Of a DNA stretch of 64,000 bases, positions 1-7,932 are shown one piece after another (positions within the stretch are counted from its first letter, which is position 1; each line of letters starts with the position of its first letter). A program made the position numbers and the translations under genes. Under the pieces are notes generated by a model that worked only from the letters and a program-made list of their open reading frames with translations, was not told where the DNA came from and searched no databases. Source of the DNA: Lachnospiraceae bacterium AC2028 (GTDB taxonomy: Bacteria; Bacillota; Clostridia; Lachnospirales; Lachnospiraceae); NCBI GenBank assembly GCA_000702685.1, contig JNJD01000006.1:558001-622000 (forward strand), written 5' to 3'.

Positions 1-467
1 AAAACATGCCGGATCTTGAATGTGTAATACTTTCGGATGCACAGTTTTCCGATCTGACACCGCTTACGAACTGCAGCAAGCTGACATGGCTCGAACTGGT
101 AAGCTGCTATCATATACAGAATCTGTCCGTCATAGCGGATATGGATTCGATCAAATACCTGAACATAAGCTTCACTCGCACAAGCGATATAAGCGGGATA
201 ATGGATATGGATCTCGACCGTTTCAGCTGTATCGGAAATCCCGTCTCACGCGAATCCTTCGACGAATATGCGGAGGCTCATCCCGACTGCCTGTGCGTCT
301 ATTCCGGTAATCCTTACGGATACGCCTGGAGGTACGACGATTACGGATATCACTACTTCTCCTACTACGCAAGAATGCGTGAAGTATTCCGCTATGACAG
401 GGGATGTCCGGGCGGATTCAAGATGCCCGAAGATGAGCCCGAAGATAATACCGATGAAGAACCTTGA
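1..467 (+). CDS. Leucine-rich-repeat protein, C-terminal end (partial)
   Basis: The reading frame enters from the left edge of the window, so the true start is missing. The visible part (about 155 residues) begins with leucine-rich repeats of the LTxLTxCxxLxxLxL and IxSIKYLNISxT type, as in internalin-like or LRR ligand-binding proteins. It ends in a Tyr/Asp-rich, then acidic (EDEPEDNTDEE) tail with no membrane anchor or sorting signal. LRR proteins generally bind proteins or glycans; the partner cannot be deduced here. A strong hairpin terminator follows about 30 bases after the stop. Confidence 0.75.
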   Translation, partial: NMPDLECVILSDAQFSDLTPLTNCSKLTWLELVSCYHIQNLSVIADMDSIKYLNISFTRTSDISGIMDMDLDRFSCIGNPVSRESFDEYAEAHPDCLCVYSGNPYGYAWRYDDYGYHYFSYYARMREVFRYDRGCPGGFKMPEDEPEDNTDEEP

Positions 468-496
468 ACGGAATACGAAGAAGACTTTTGAATAGA

Positions 497-530
497 AAAA
501 CAGCTGCACCGATGTGCAGCTGTTTTATTA
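497..530. terminator. Bidirectional intrinsic terminator between LRR gene and folA
   Basis: A 13-bp stem (497-509 with 514-526, loop CGAT) contains the arm CAGCTGCAC. It runs into a T-rich tail on the plus strand, and the minus strand also gives TTTTTCTATT after the stem. It sits between the convergent LRR gene (+) and folA (-) and can end both transcripts. Confidence 0.85.
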
Positions 531-565
531 TTCGATTAACAGCGGAATCCGTCACAATCCGGATC

Positions 566-1054
566 TTACTTTTTTCTTTCGTATGTCACGAAATGATAGG
601 TCAGGTCGAAGTAGGTCTGTTCGTCGGAAGTATCGGTGATCTCCCACTCTTCATCCGCATCGAGATCGTGTAAATACGTATCCGCTTCATATGTGTGATC
701 TATGCGTGTTACGATCGCTTTGTCGCAATAGGGAAGAAGCTGGTCATAGATCGTGCCTCCGCCGATGACAAAGACTTCATCATCGATATCCTTTACCATC
801 TCAAGAAGCTCATCAACGCTGTGGGCAACCTTTGCTCCCTCCACACTGTATCCGGGATCACGGCTCATGATGATGTTGGTTCTGTTCTTGAGGGGAAGGC
901 CACCGGGAAATGTCGAAAGAGTTTTTCTTCCGAGTATTACGGTATGACCTGTAGTAAGTTCCTTGAAGTTCTTATGGTCTTCCTTGATCCTGACAAGAAG
1001 CTCGTCCTTGTTTCCGATTCCCCACTTCTCATCGGCTGCAACAATTATAGTCAT
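566..1054 (-). CDS. folA: Dihydrofolate reductase
   Basis: This is a 162-residue type I DHFR that reduces dihydrofolate to tetrahydrofolate with NADPH in the cytosol. Visible family marks are the N-terminal TIIVAADEKWGIG, the acidic residue near 25-26 before KNFK, the NADPH-binding GRKT, and VIGGGTIYDQLLP near residue 100. The ATG at 1054 is chosen over an in-frame GTG at 1063, because AAGGAG lies about 11 bases before the ATG but only 2 before the GTG. The gene lies downstream of thyA, which produces its substrate. A 63-bp palindromic repeat has been inserted between the two. Confidence 0.95.
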   Translation of the reverse strand: MTIIVAADEKWGIGNKDELLVRIKEDHKNFKELTTGHTVILGRKTLSTFPGGLPLKNRTNIIMSRDPGYSVEGAKVAHSVDELLEMVKDIDDEVFVIGGGTIYDQLLPYCDKAIVTRIDHTYEADTYLHDLDADEEWEITDTSDEQTYFDLTYHFVTYERKK

Positions 1055-1077
1055 GTAAGTCACTACTCCTTAATGGT

Positions 1078-1140
1078 GAGTCACGGGGACAGTCCCTCCT
1101 GACTCATGATATGAGTCAGTGGGGACTGTCCCCGTGACTC
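1078..1140. repeat. REP-like inverted repeat pair (family A) between thyA and folA
   Basis: Two roughly 30-bp units stand head to head around a 3-base spacer (1078-1107 and 1111-1140). Each unit is itself a palindrome with a GGGGACxGTCCC core and GAGTCA/TGACTC feet. The arms are nearly identical, with two mismatches (CCCTCCTG against CCCCACTG). The same unit recurs near 46.58, 50.40 and 51.36 kb, the last two flanking a Y1-type transposase. The folA ribosome binding site follows directly on the minus strand. Confidence 0.85.
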
Positions 1141-1148
1141 ATTTCACC

Positions 1149-1997
1149 TCAGATTGCGATGGGTATGTTCCTGATCTGCTCATGATGCTGATAATTCTCA
1201 AGTGAAACGTCATCAGCGGTAAATTCATAGAAATCATGTACATCGGGATTCAAGATGAACTTCGGCGCAGGCAGAGGTTCTCTTTTCAGCATCTCCTCGA
1301 TAAGAGGGATATGCCTGTCATAGATGTGGCAATCCGCGATGACATGTACAAGTTCACCCACTCTCATATCACATACCTGGGCGAGCATATGGACAAGTAC
1401 CGCATACTGTACGATGTTCCAGTTATTGGCTGCGAGCATATCCTGTGAACGCTGGTTCAGGATTGCATTGAGCGTGAGCTTGTCATCCCCGTTCTTCTGG
1501 GTGACATTGAATGTCATTGAATAAGCACAGGGGTACAGATTCATCTCGTGAAGATCCTGGAAAACATAGATGTTGGTAAGGATCCTTCTCGAGAACGGGT
1601 TGTTCTTAAGATCATAGATCACACGGTCGACCTGGTCCATCATGCCCTCACGGTATTCATGCTTAACGCCCATCTGATATCCGTAAGCTTTTCCGATGGA
1701 TCCGTTCTCATCGGCCCACTCATCCCAGATATGGGATCCGAGATCATGGATATTGTTGCTCTTTCTCTGCCATATCCAGAGCATCTCGTCCGTAGCGGAT
1801 TTAAGTCCGGTACGGCGCAGTGTCATGATAGGAAATTCCCTGCTGAGATCGTATCTGTTCACAACACCGAATTTCTTGATCGTATATGCGGGAGTTCCGT
1901 CTTCCCAGTGGGGACGTACCTTCTGGCCTTCGGTACTGGTACCGTTCTCCAGAATATCCCTGCAGGTTTCTATGAATACTTCATCTGCATAACTCAT
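1149..1997 (-). CDS. thyA: Thymidylate synthase
   Basis: This 282-residue protein methylates dUMP to dTMP using methylene-tetrahydrofolate and releases dihydrofolate, the FolA substrate. Family motifs are present: the catalytic-cysteine motif YPCAYSMTFNV, the nucleotide-binding NQRSQDMLAANNWNIVQY region and the IYDRHIP segment. The usual RRxLLTxxxP/RR arginines appear as FSRRILTNIYV. It lies 17 bases downstream of a beta-CASP nuclease gene on the same strand and is probably co-transcribed with it. Confidence 0.96.
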   Translation of the reverse strand: MSYADEVFIETCRDILENGTSTEGQKVRPHWEDGTPAYTIKKFGVVNRYDLSREFPIMTLRRTGLKSATDEMLWIWQRKSNNIHDLGSHIWDEWADENGSIGKAYGYQMGVKHEYREGMMDQVDRVIYDLKNNPFSRRILTNIYVFQDLHEMNLYPCAYSMTFNVTQKNGDDKLTLNAILNQRSQDMLAANNWNIVQYAVLVHMLAQVCDMRVGELVHVIADCHIYDRHIPLIEEMLKREPLPAPKFILNPDVHDFYEFTADDVSLENYQHHEQIRNIPIAI

Positions 1998-2014
1998 AAA
2001 TAAAACTCATCCTT

Positions 2015-3622
2015 TTATTTTCTGTCATCATACTTTTCACAAAGGGATGTGATCTGATCGGCGAATCTTCCGATCTCCTTGTTAGGCGCACCGTCCATTC
2101 CCTTGATGATAGCCATAAGTCTCTGGCCTGCAGCAACAAGACGTGCATAAACGCCGGATACGACTTTGGCAGCCTTCTTGGCCTTGGGGATGGGAGTAGC
2201 TTCGTAGGTGAATCTTCCCGCAGCAAGGTCGAATTCGGATCCGCTGTAGGGAGCTACGGCACGCTGACCGTACTCTATCTTAAGTGTCTCTGCAAACTGT
2301 GTTGCAACCGCATCTTCGCCGTGAACGATGAATACCTTCTTGGGCTTTTCTTCAAACTGCGAGATCCACCAGATAAGTCCGGATTTTCCGGCATGTCCGG
2401 AAAGACCTCTGAGCTGTTCGATCTTGGCTCTTACTTCTATCTCCTCGCCGAAAAGCTTTACGGTCTCTGCGCCTTCAACGATCGCACGTCCCAGGGTTCC
2501 GTTGGCCTGATATCCCACGAACAGGATGGTACATTCGGGTCTCCAGAGATTGTGCTTAAGATGATGTCTGATACGTCCCGCTTCACACATACCCGATGCG
2601 GAGATTATGACCTTGGGTTCTTCGATGAAATTGATGTCCCTTGATTCTTCACTTGTGATCGCAAGCTTAAGTCCCGCAAAAGAGATCGGGTTGATGCCCT
2701 GCTTTACAAGCTCCATCGCTTCATCCGAGAAGCAGTCCATGCGGTTGGCATTGAAGATCTCGGTGGCATCCACGGCAAGGGGTGAGTCCACATATACGGG
2801 GAAGTTCTCGTGTCCCTTGATCTTCTTACCAACTTTGATCCTTCTGAGGAAATACAGAAGTTCCTGGGTCCTGCCTACGGCAAAGGAAGGAATGACAACA
2901 TTTCCGCCTTTATCAAATGTTCTCTGGATGATGTCGGCGAGCATGGTCTCAAAATCACCTTCGGGTTCGGGATGATCCCTGTCGCCATATGTGGATTCCA
3001 TGACAACGTAATCAGCCTCCTTCGTAGGAATGGGATCCTTGATAAGGGGCTGCATATGATTTCCGATATCACCGGAAAATACTATCTTTTTGGTATTGTC
3101 ATCCTCGGTGATCCACACTTCGATACTTGCGGATCCGAGAAGGTGACCGATATCCGTAAAGCGGATCTTAACGCCCTCGCATACATCCACCTCGGTATCG
3201 TAATGGCATGCCACAAGTCTTCTTATGGCACCCTCAGCATCCTCCATTCCGTAAAGAGGTTCAACGGGAGGAGCATCCTTGGTACGGCGGTTCTTTCTGT
3301 TCTTGTACTCCGCGTCCATCATCTGGATGTGGGCACAGTCACGGAGCATTATCGAGCACAGATCGCAGGTAGCATCCGTTGCGAAGATCTGTCCCCTGAA
3401 TCCTCTCGCATACAAAAGAGGAAGAAGTCCCGAGTGATCGATATGTGCATGAGTCAGAAATACATAGTCAACATTTGCTTCGGGAACCGGAAGAGGAACA
3501 TTTTCAAAGGTATCGATACCCTGTTCCATACCGTAATCCACCAGAATGTTCTTACCGCATGCCTGAAGGAAATGACAGCTTCCCGTAACCTCGTGATCAG
3601 CACCGACGAATATTAATTTCAT
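2015..3622 (-). CDS. Metallo-beta-lactamase/beta-CASP RNA-processing exonuclease
   Basis: This is a 535-residue cytosolic nuclease of the beta-CASP family (YSH1/CPSF73-like bacterial branch). The metallo-beta-lactamase zinc site THAHIDHSG lies near residue 60. Further metal ligands are in DIGHLLGSASI and VFSGDIGN, and the beta-CASP insert and the C-terminal RMMBL region (RGLSGHAGKSGL, FIVHGE) follow. It ends with a roughly 70-residue helical extension. The ATG at 3622 is preceded by AGGAG at a 7-base gap; the upstream in-frame GTG at 3643 lies before this site and is rejected. Members act on RNA; the exact substrate is not known. Confidence 0.88.
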   Translation of the reverse strand: MKLIFVGADHEVTGSCHFLQACGKNILVDYGMEQGIDTFENVPLPVPEANVDYVFLTHAHIDHSGLLPLLYARGFRGQIFATDATCDLCSIMLRDCAHIQMMDAEYKNRKNRRTKDAPPVEPLYGMEDAEGAIRRLVACHYDTEVDVCEGVKIRFTDIGHLLGSASIEVWITEDDNTKKIVFSGDIGNHMQPLIKDPIPTKEADYVVMESTYGDRDHPEPEGDFETMLADIIQRTFDKGGNVVIPSFAVGRTQELLYFLRRIKVGKKIKGHENFPVYVDSPLAVDATEIFNANRMDCFSDEAMELVKQGINPISFAGLKLAITSEESRDINFIEEPKVIISASGMCEAGRIRHHLKHNLWRPECTILFVGYQANGTLGRAIVEGAETVKLFGEEIEVRAKIEQLRGLSGHAGKSGLIWWISQFEEKPKKVFIVHGEDAVATQFAETLKIEYGQRAVAPYSGSEFDLAAGRFTYEATPIPKAKKAAKVVSGVYARLVAAGQRLMAIIKGMDGAPNKEIGRFADQITSLCEKYDDRK

Positions 3623-3687
3623 AGGCCCGCTCCTTTTTGCCACAGTTATGACAGACTCTTGGATGTGTCTGCCACAGGCTTCATTTT

Positions 3688-4830
3688 TTAATCAGTGATC
3701 CCCGCATCTTCAAGAGTTCTGGGTTCCTGTCTGGGAACATCCGCAAGATACCATGTACCGTTCTGCTTTATGAAAACCCATACGGCGTCACTGCCTTCAT
3801 TCTTGGTCTGGTAAGCTGCAGAATTGAATCTGACTACCAGATCGAAAGTGATATTCGCGGAAACACAGTTATCGCAATATGTTACGAAATTGTCCGCGCT
3901 CACATTGTAATAGTCGTAACTTGTTATGTGAGAAGTGGGATAGAAATTCGTCATAGCCGTGCTGAGTGATGCTCTGTACGGCGAATCGGGAAGCAGGTAA
4001 TTATATACGGCTCCCGAATTGACTCCGATGAAATGCTTTCCGTATGCCTCTACGATCGTAGGGATAAGTGCATTTATCTCGGCCATGACATCGGCATCTG
4101 TCTGGAGAGGTGCACTGTAAGTCGTGCCCTCGCATGTCAGCTGCACGGGTTCTCCGTTTGCGGACATTGCCTCGACCGTAGGATTGCTCCAGAGTCCGGT
4201 GATCTGATAAGTCGTAAATGTGGGAACATAATTCATGTACGATGTAACTCCCGAGATCAGATCGATACCCTTTACTACGGGATTACCGCTTTCGTCCTTC
4301 ATGATATCCGCCTGGGTAAGGGTTCTGCCCGATACCGCAACGGAAAAATCGGAAGGAACGGTGATGGTATATACATCGGTCGACATACAGTACTCATCGG
4401 GATAGAACTTGTCGCATCCCCAGATGTCCATGTCGTAATCATTCTTGCCGACAACCTTGAGGGTGACGTCCGTCACGGGTTCTCCGGCTGCCTTGATGAT
4501 ATATCTGGGAACTTCGGCTGATGATTGGGGAGACTCTTCTATGGTGATCTCCTTGCCTACGATCAGTTCCTTTATATGAGCTTCATAATCGAACACATTG
4601 TAATAAGTCGATGAGGTGATGAGATTGTCGCCTCTCATGACGGTCTCGATCGCACCCGAATCAAACGCCGCCTTGACTTCGGTAATACCGTTTGAAGGAA
4701 GTGCTGATTCGTAAGCGGTCAGATATCCGTTAAACCAGCGCAGGAAAAAGAATACGCCCACGCAGCCTATCACAAAATAAATAAAAAGTCCTAATCCGAA
4801 ATAACTCTTTTTTCCGTCTCTTCTGCTCAT
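3688..4830 (-). CDS. Membrane-anchored extracytoplasmic protein of unknown function
   Basis: I do not recognise this 380-residue protein. A positively charged start (MSRRDGKK) leads into one hydrophobic segment (about residues 10-30), so it is probably anchored with the rest outside the cell. The body is rich in Tyr, Thr, Asp and Val. It contains several Cys residues (WGCDKF, EYCMST, TYCDNC), and its last 100 residues look like an NTF2-like sheet domain (FDLVVRFN and VWVFIKQNGTWYLADV). It starts 3 bases after the phosphodiester-glycosidase stop, so the two are likely translated together. Confidence 0.7.
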   Translation of the reverse strand: MSRRDGKKSYFGLGLFIYFVIGCVGVFFFLRWFNGYLTAYESALPSNGITEVKAAFDSGAIETVMRGDNLITSSTYYNVFDYEAHIKELIVGKEITIEESPQSSAEVPRYIIKAAGEPVTDVTLKVVGKNDYDMDIWGCDKFYPDEYCMSTDVYTITVPSDFSVAVSGRTLTQADIMKDESGNPVVKGIDLISGVTSYMNYVPTFTTYQITGLWSNPTVEAMSANGEPVQLTCEGTTYSAPLQTDADVMAEINALIPTIVEAYGKHFIGVNSGAVYNYLLPDSPYRASLSTAMTNFYPTSHITSYDYYNVSADNFVTYCDNCVSANITFDLVVRFNSAAYQTKNEGSDAVWVFIKQNGTWYLADVPRQEPRTLEDAGITD

Positions 4831-4833
4831 TGC

Positions 4834-5949
4834 TTACGCCTCCCCGTTCATCATAGCCAATGCATCGTAGGAGGTGTTCTCTTCGGTACTCCTGATGATA
4901 AATGCAGTCGGACATCTTCTGGGACCTGTGGGTGAATAAGGATTATTGACCGTGACCCCGTTATATTCCATCTGGGTTGAAGTTCCGCCGTCAAGACAAG
5001 CGGCATTGATCGCACCGTAATCCTGCATGATGTCGATCATTTCCTTGAAGGTTGCTCCAAGGCTCGAAGCCTGACGTCCGTCTATGCAGCACATAAGAAT
5101 GGCACCGTCGGCACGCTGTCCGATCGCGGTACGGGGATTCTTACCTCCTCCGTAAACATCGATGCTGGGAACCTCAAGGGGCTCTCCGTCGATGATAAGG
5201 AAAGGTCCGGTCTCATGCTTTACATGAACCGCATCCCTTACTCCGAGTTCAAGTGCCTGCTGTACGGAATAGCCCTTAAGCAGGATGAGCTTGTTGTCAT
5301 TGGTAAGACATACGAGATTCCACTTGCCCGTATTATTGTTCTCATAAACGGGACGTCCTTCGGTGATGACTCCGCCGACGGGACATGCGGTATAGCTGTA
5401 AGAGCCCATATCAACGAACTCTCCGCCGTTTACTCCGCCTATCGCTCCGTATCTTTCGCAGAACTTCTTAACAACATCTCCGTCGCCCTGTCTGAACTGA
5501 TCAACGGTTCCGACAAATACGGTCGAAGGATCCTGTATTATCATCATATATCCGTGGTAAGTTCCGCCGTTGATCTCTTCAATGACGATGGGAAGAACGC
5601 TCTCATCGGTTTCAGCGGGATCTGCGATCTGGATCAGCTCGGTATTCGATGCCGTTCCGTCCTCAGCCTCGGGCATGGTATTTTCAGCCACTATCTGATT
5701 AAAAGCATCTTCTCCGATAAAGAGTTTCGGAAGCCATTTAAGGGCACTGGTCTCATATGCGAACATTGCAAACTGGCTTCTGAATGCGGGAGAAGGACCG
5801 TGCATTGCCAAAAAGCACGCTCCTATGACAAGGATAAGAATAAGTGCTACGGTCACACCGAGAATTGCAAAGAATCTTCCTATCACCTTCAGGATTATCT
5901 TAGCGGTACGGGCCCCCGCCCCGGACCTCTTTTCATTACGACTGGACAT
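4834..5949 (-). CDS. Membrane-anchored phosphodiester glycosidase (NAGPA-type)
   Basis: A 371-residue protein with a basic N-terminus, one membrane helix (about 17-50) and an outer domain of the phosphodiester glycosidase family (NAGPA, PF09992). The conserved core is present: GGVNGGEF, a KNPRTAIGQRADG segment, then CIDGRQASSLGATFKEM and the AACLDGGTSTQM hallmark. Family members cleave GlcNAc or glycan phosphodiesters, so a role in modifying surface polymers is plausible but unproven. It lies between a GT2-GtrA gene and an unknown anchored protein, all on the minus strand in close order. Confidence 0.85.
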   Translation of the reverse strand: MSSRNEKRSGAGARTAKIILKVIGRFFAILGVTVALILILVIGACFLAMHGPSPAFRSQFAMFAYETSALKWLPKLFIGEDAFNQIVAENTMPEAEDGTASNTELIQIADPAETDESVLPIVIEEINGGTYHGYMMIIQDPSTVFVGTVDQFRQGDGDVVKKFCERYGAIGGVNGGEFVDMGSYSYTACPVGGVITEGRPVYENNNTGKWNLVCLTNDNKLILLKGYSVQQALELGVRDAVHVKHETGPFLIIDGEPLEVPSIDVYGGGKNPRTAIGQRADGAILMCCIDGRQASSLGATFKEMIDIMQDYGAINAACLDGGTSTQMEYNGVTVNNPYSPTGPRRCPTAFIIRSTEENTSYDALAMMNGEA

Positions 5950-5968
5950 TTTACAGATACAACCTTTC

Positions 5969-7036
5969 TTATTTTTTAAAGACCCAGTTTCTCTGGATCT
6001 TGAAACTTACAAAAAACAGACATGTGTCGACAACGGCCTTGATAAGTGTCTTGAGCCAGTCACTGTTTACGTTGAAAATGAATGTAAACAAAGCAACAAG
6101 CCCCAGAGACGCTCCAAGCTGTGCACAGGCAAGCAGCACGTATCTGACGGCACTTTTAACGGTACCTCCCTTATGGGAAAAGACTGCCTTTTTGTTGATA
6201 AAGAAATTGCAGGCCGCGGAAATGATCCTTGCAAGAGTTCCGGCTATCGTACCTCTGGTAGCTTCCGCGATCACCTTGGGAACAAAAAGGAGAATTACCC
6301 TAAAGCATACCAAGTCTATTATACACGAAATCACGCTGCTTGCGGCAAATTTCAGTATAACCCCGTAAATACGCGCAGAATCCCTGAACGGATGGAAATG
6401 AGAGGTCTGATTGTCATCGATATAGACCGTTTCGATGGGAACTTCCGAATATGCTATGCCATCCGAGCCTATCTTGAGAAGCTGGTTGGTCTCATATTCG
6501 TATCTGTCGCCCTCCACTTCGGTCATATACGAAAGAAGTGATGTGGGAACGGCCCTGAGTCCCGTCTGGGTATCGGAAATCTTTATTCCGCACACATATC
6601 TGAAGACATTCCTGGTAATGACATTTCCGAGCCTGCTCCTTGCAGGAACCTGGGGAAGCGAAAAGTCCCTGCAGCCTATGATGAACGCTTTCTTTTCGAT
6701 CATCGCATCGATGCACTTGGCGGCATCCTCGGGAGTATGCTGTCCGTCGCCGTCGACCGTAACAACTCCCAGGGAGTCCTTTCTTTCCCTGAGCACATAC
6801 TCAAAAGCCGTCTTCATCGCGCGTCCCTTGCCCTTATTTACTTCATGGACAAGCACGGTGATATTGTCCGGGAACGAATCCCTGATCTTGCCGAATTCAC
6901 CCCTGTGAGCCTCATCCGAACCGTCATCCACAAGGATCACGTCGGTAAAACCTTTTTCTATCATTCCCGCCGCAGTCTTAGCGAGCTTTTCGTCCGGATT
7001 AAGGGACGGGATTATGACCTGAACATTATCGTACAT
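5969..7036 (-). CDS. Glycosyltransferase family 2 fused to GtrA flippase-like domain
   Basis: A 355-residue protein with two parts. Residues 1-220 are a GT-A glycosyltransferase of family 2, resembling polyprenyl-phosphate glucose/mannose transferases (VIIPSLNPDEKL, VDDGSD, TVDGDGQHTPED). Residues 225-355 hold four membrane helices ending in a GtrA-type signature (FFINKKAVFSHK and FKIQRNWVF). The fused pair suggests synthesis of a lipid-linked sugar and its movement across the membrane. The ATG at 7036 follows GAGG by 5 bases; an in-frame ATG 24 bases upstream has no such site. Confidence 0.88.
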   Translation of the reverse strand: MYDNVQVIIPSLNPDEKLAKTAAGMIEKGFTDVILVDDGSDEAHRGEFGKIRDSFPDNITVLVHEVNKGKGRAMKTAFEYVLRERKDSLGVVTVDGDGQHTPEDAAKCIDAMIEKKAFIIGCRDFSLPQVPARSRLGNVITRNVFRYVCGIKISDTQTGLRAVPTSLLSYMTEVEGDRYEYETNQLLKIGSDGIAYSEVPIETVYIDDNQTSHFHPFRDSARIYGVILKFAASSVISCIIDLVCFRVILLFVPKVIAEATRGTIAGTLARIISAACNFFINKKAVFSHKGGTVKSAVRYVLLACAQLGASLGLVALFTFIFNVNSDWLKTLIKAVVDTCLFFVSFKIQRNWVFKK

Positions 7037-7112
7037 AAAAACCTCTTTTTGTGTTATCATTGAACCTGTGAATAAACAGGATAAATCTTAAAGTGAAAGG
7101 AAAACATTTCAA

Positions 7113-7706
7113 ATGGACGCATTTTTAAACATGCCCTGGGACGGACAGTTCCTCATCTGGCTCCAGGAAAACGTAAGATCGGAACTCCTCACTCCCGTAA
7201 TGAAGCTTATTACCCATCTCGGTGACAAAGGTCTCTTCTGGATAATCATTGCGATAGTAATGCTCTTCTTCAAGAAGACCCGTCCCCTTGGTATAATGGC
7301 CGGTATCGCACTTGTCTTCTCCGTACTTATCAACAACGTACTCATCAAGCCCAATGTCGGACGCATACGTCCTTACGAAGTTATCGACGGGCTCAGGCTC
7401 CTCATCGAAAAGCAGGATGATCCTTCATTCCCTTCGGGACACTCGGGAGCATCATTTGCAGCCGCCGTTGTATTTCTCGTTAAGGGTCCCAAAAAGATCG
7501 GTATCCCTGCGATAATAATGGCCGCTCTGATCGCTTTTTCAAGACTTTACGTAGGTGTCCACTATCCTACCGATGTCATAACAGGCATCATCACCGGAAC
7601 ATTCTGTGCGATCATCTCATTCATGATCTGGAGCATCGTGGAGAAGAAAGCATCGCCCAAACTTGCCGGTATTCTCGCCATCGAAAAGAAGGACAGCGAA
7701 AAGTAA
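7113..7706 (+). CDS. PAP2-family membrane phosphatase
   Basis: This 197-residue integral membrane protein has all three PAP2 motifs: K79-x6-RP (KPNVGRIRP), P107SGH, and S143R-x6-H150 with D154 (SRLYVGVHYPTD). Hydrophobic helices surround them, with the active site facing outward in this family. Such enzymes remove phosphate from lipid phosphates, typically undecaprenyl pyrophosphate or phosphatidylglycerol phosphate; the substrate cannot be told here. AAAGGA lies upstream of the start. The gene is divergent from the GT2-GtrA gene and is followed by a tRNA promoter. Confidence 0.9.
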   Translation: MDAFLNMPWDGQFLIWLQENVRSELLTPVMKLITHLGDKGLFWIIIAIVMLFFKKTRPLGIMAGIALVFSVLINNVLIKPNVGRIRPYEVIDGLRLLIEKQDDPSFPSGHSGASFAAAVVFLVKGPKKIGIPAIIMAALIAFSRLYVGVHYPTDVITGIITGTFCAIISFMIWSIVEKKASPKLAGILAIEKKDSEK

Positions 7707-7715
7707 AAAATATTG

Positions 7716-7744
7716 TTGACAAAGAGTCTGCTTTTTAGTATATT
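7716..7744 (+). promoter_or_regulatory. Promoter of tRNA-Gly
   Basis: A consensus -35 box TTGACA (7716-7721) and a -10 box TATATT (7739-7744) are separated by exactly 17 bases. They lie about 30 bases before the tRNA. Confidence 0.9.
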
Positions 7745-7772
7745 AACTTTTGTCGTGCGAAAGCAGACCGAT

Positions 7773-7845
7773 GCGACAGTAGCTTAGTTGGTAAAGCGCC
7801 ACCTTGCCAAGGTGGAGACCGCGGGTTCGAGCCCCGTCTGTCGCT
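7773..7845 (+). tRNA. tRNA-Gly (anticodon GCC)
   Basis: The cloverleaf is complete: the acceptor arm GCGACAG (7773-7779) pairs with CTGTCGC (7838-7844), with discriminator T. The anticodon stem is CCACC/GGTGG with loop TTGCCAA (anticodon GCC), and the T arm has the TTCGAGC loop. The CCA end is not encoded. It has its own promoter and terminator, so it is a single-gene unit. Confidence 0.97.
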
Positions 7846-7848
7846 CTC

Positions 7849-7880
7849 AAACTTCTCTGATCATCAGAGAAGTTTTTTAT
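7849..7880 (+). terminator. Terminator of tRNA-Gly
   Basis: A 10-bp perfect stem (ACTTCTCTGA at 7851-7860, TCAGAGAAGT at 7864-7873) with loop TCA is followed by a run of T. Confidence 0.9.
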
Positions 7881-7894
7881 TTCCCCGAAAACAT

Positions 7895-7930
7895 TTATTT
7901 ACCCCGGAATTACCCGGGGTAATTTTATTT
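7895..7930. terminator. GC-rich hairpin after the GH3-like gene
   Basis: A TACCCCGG arm and a CCGGGGTA arm around a short loop lie just past the stop of the minus-strand GH3-like gene. On the plus strand the hairpin is followed by AATTTTATTT, so it could also back up the tRNA terminator. The T tail on the minus strand is weak. Confidence 0.6.
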
Positions 7931-7932
7931 CA

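Noticed and set aside
2810-3616. A 268-codon plus-strand frame opposite the beta-CASP nuclease
   Set aside because: No ribosome binding site, composition typical of a shadow frame, and a strong gene on the other strand.
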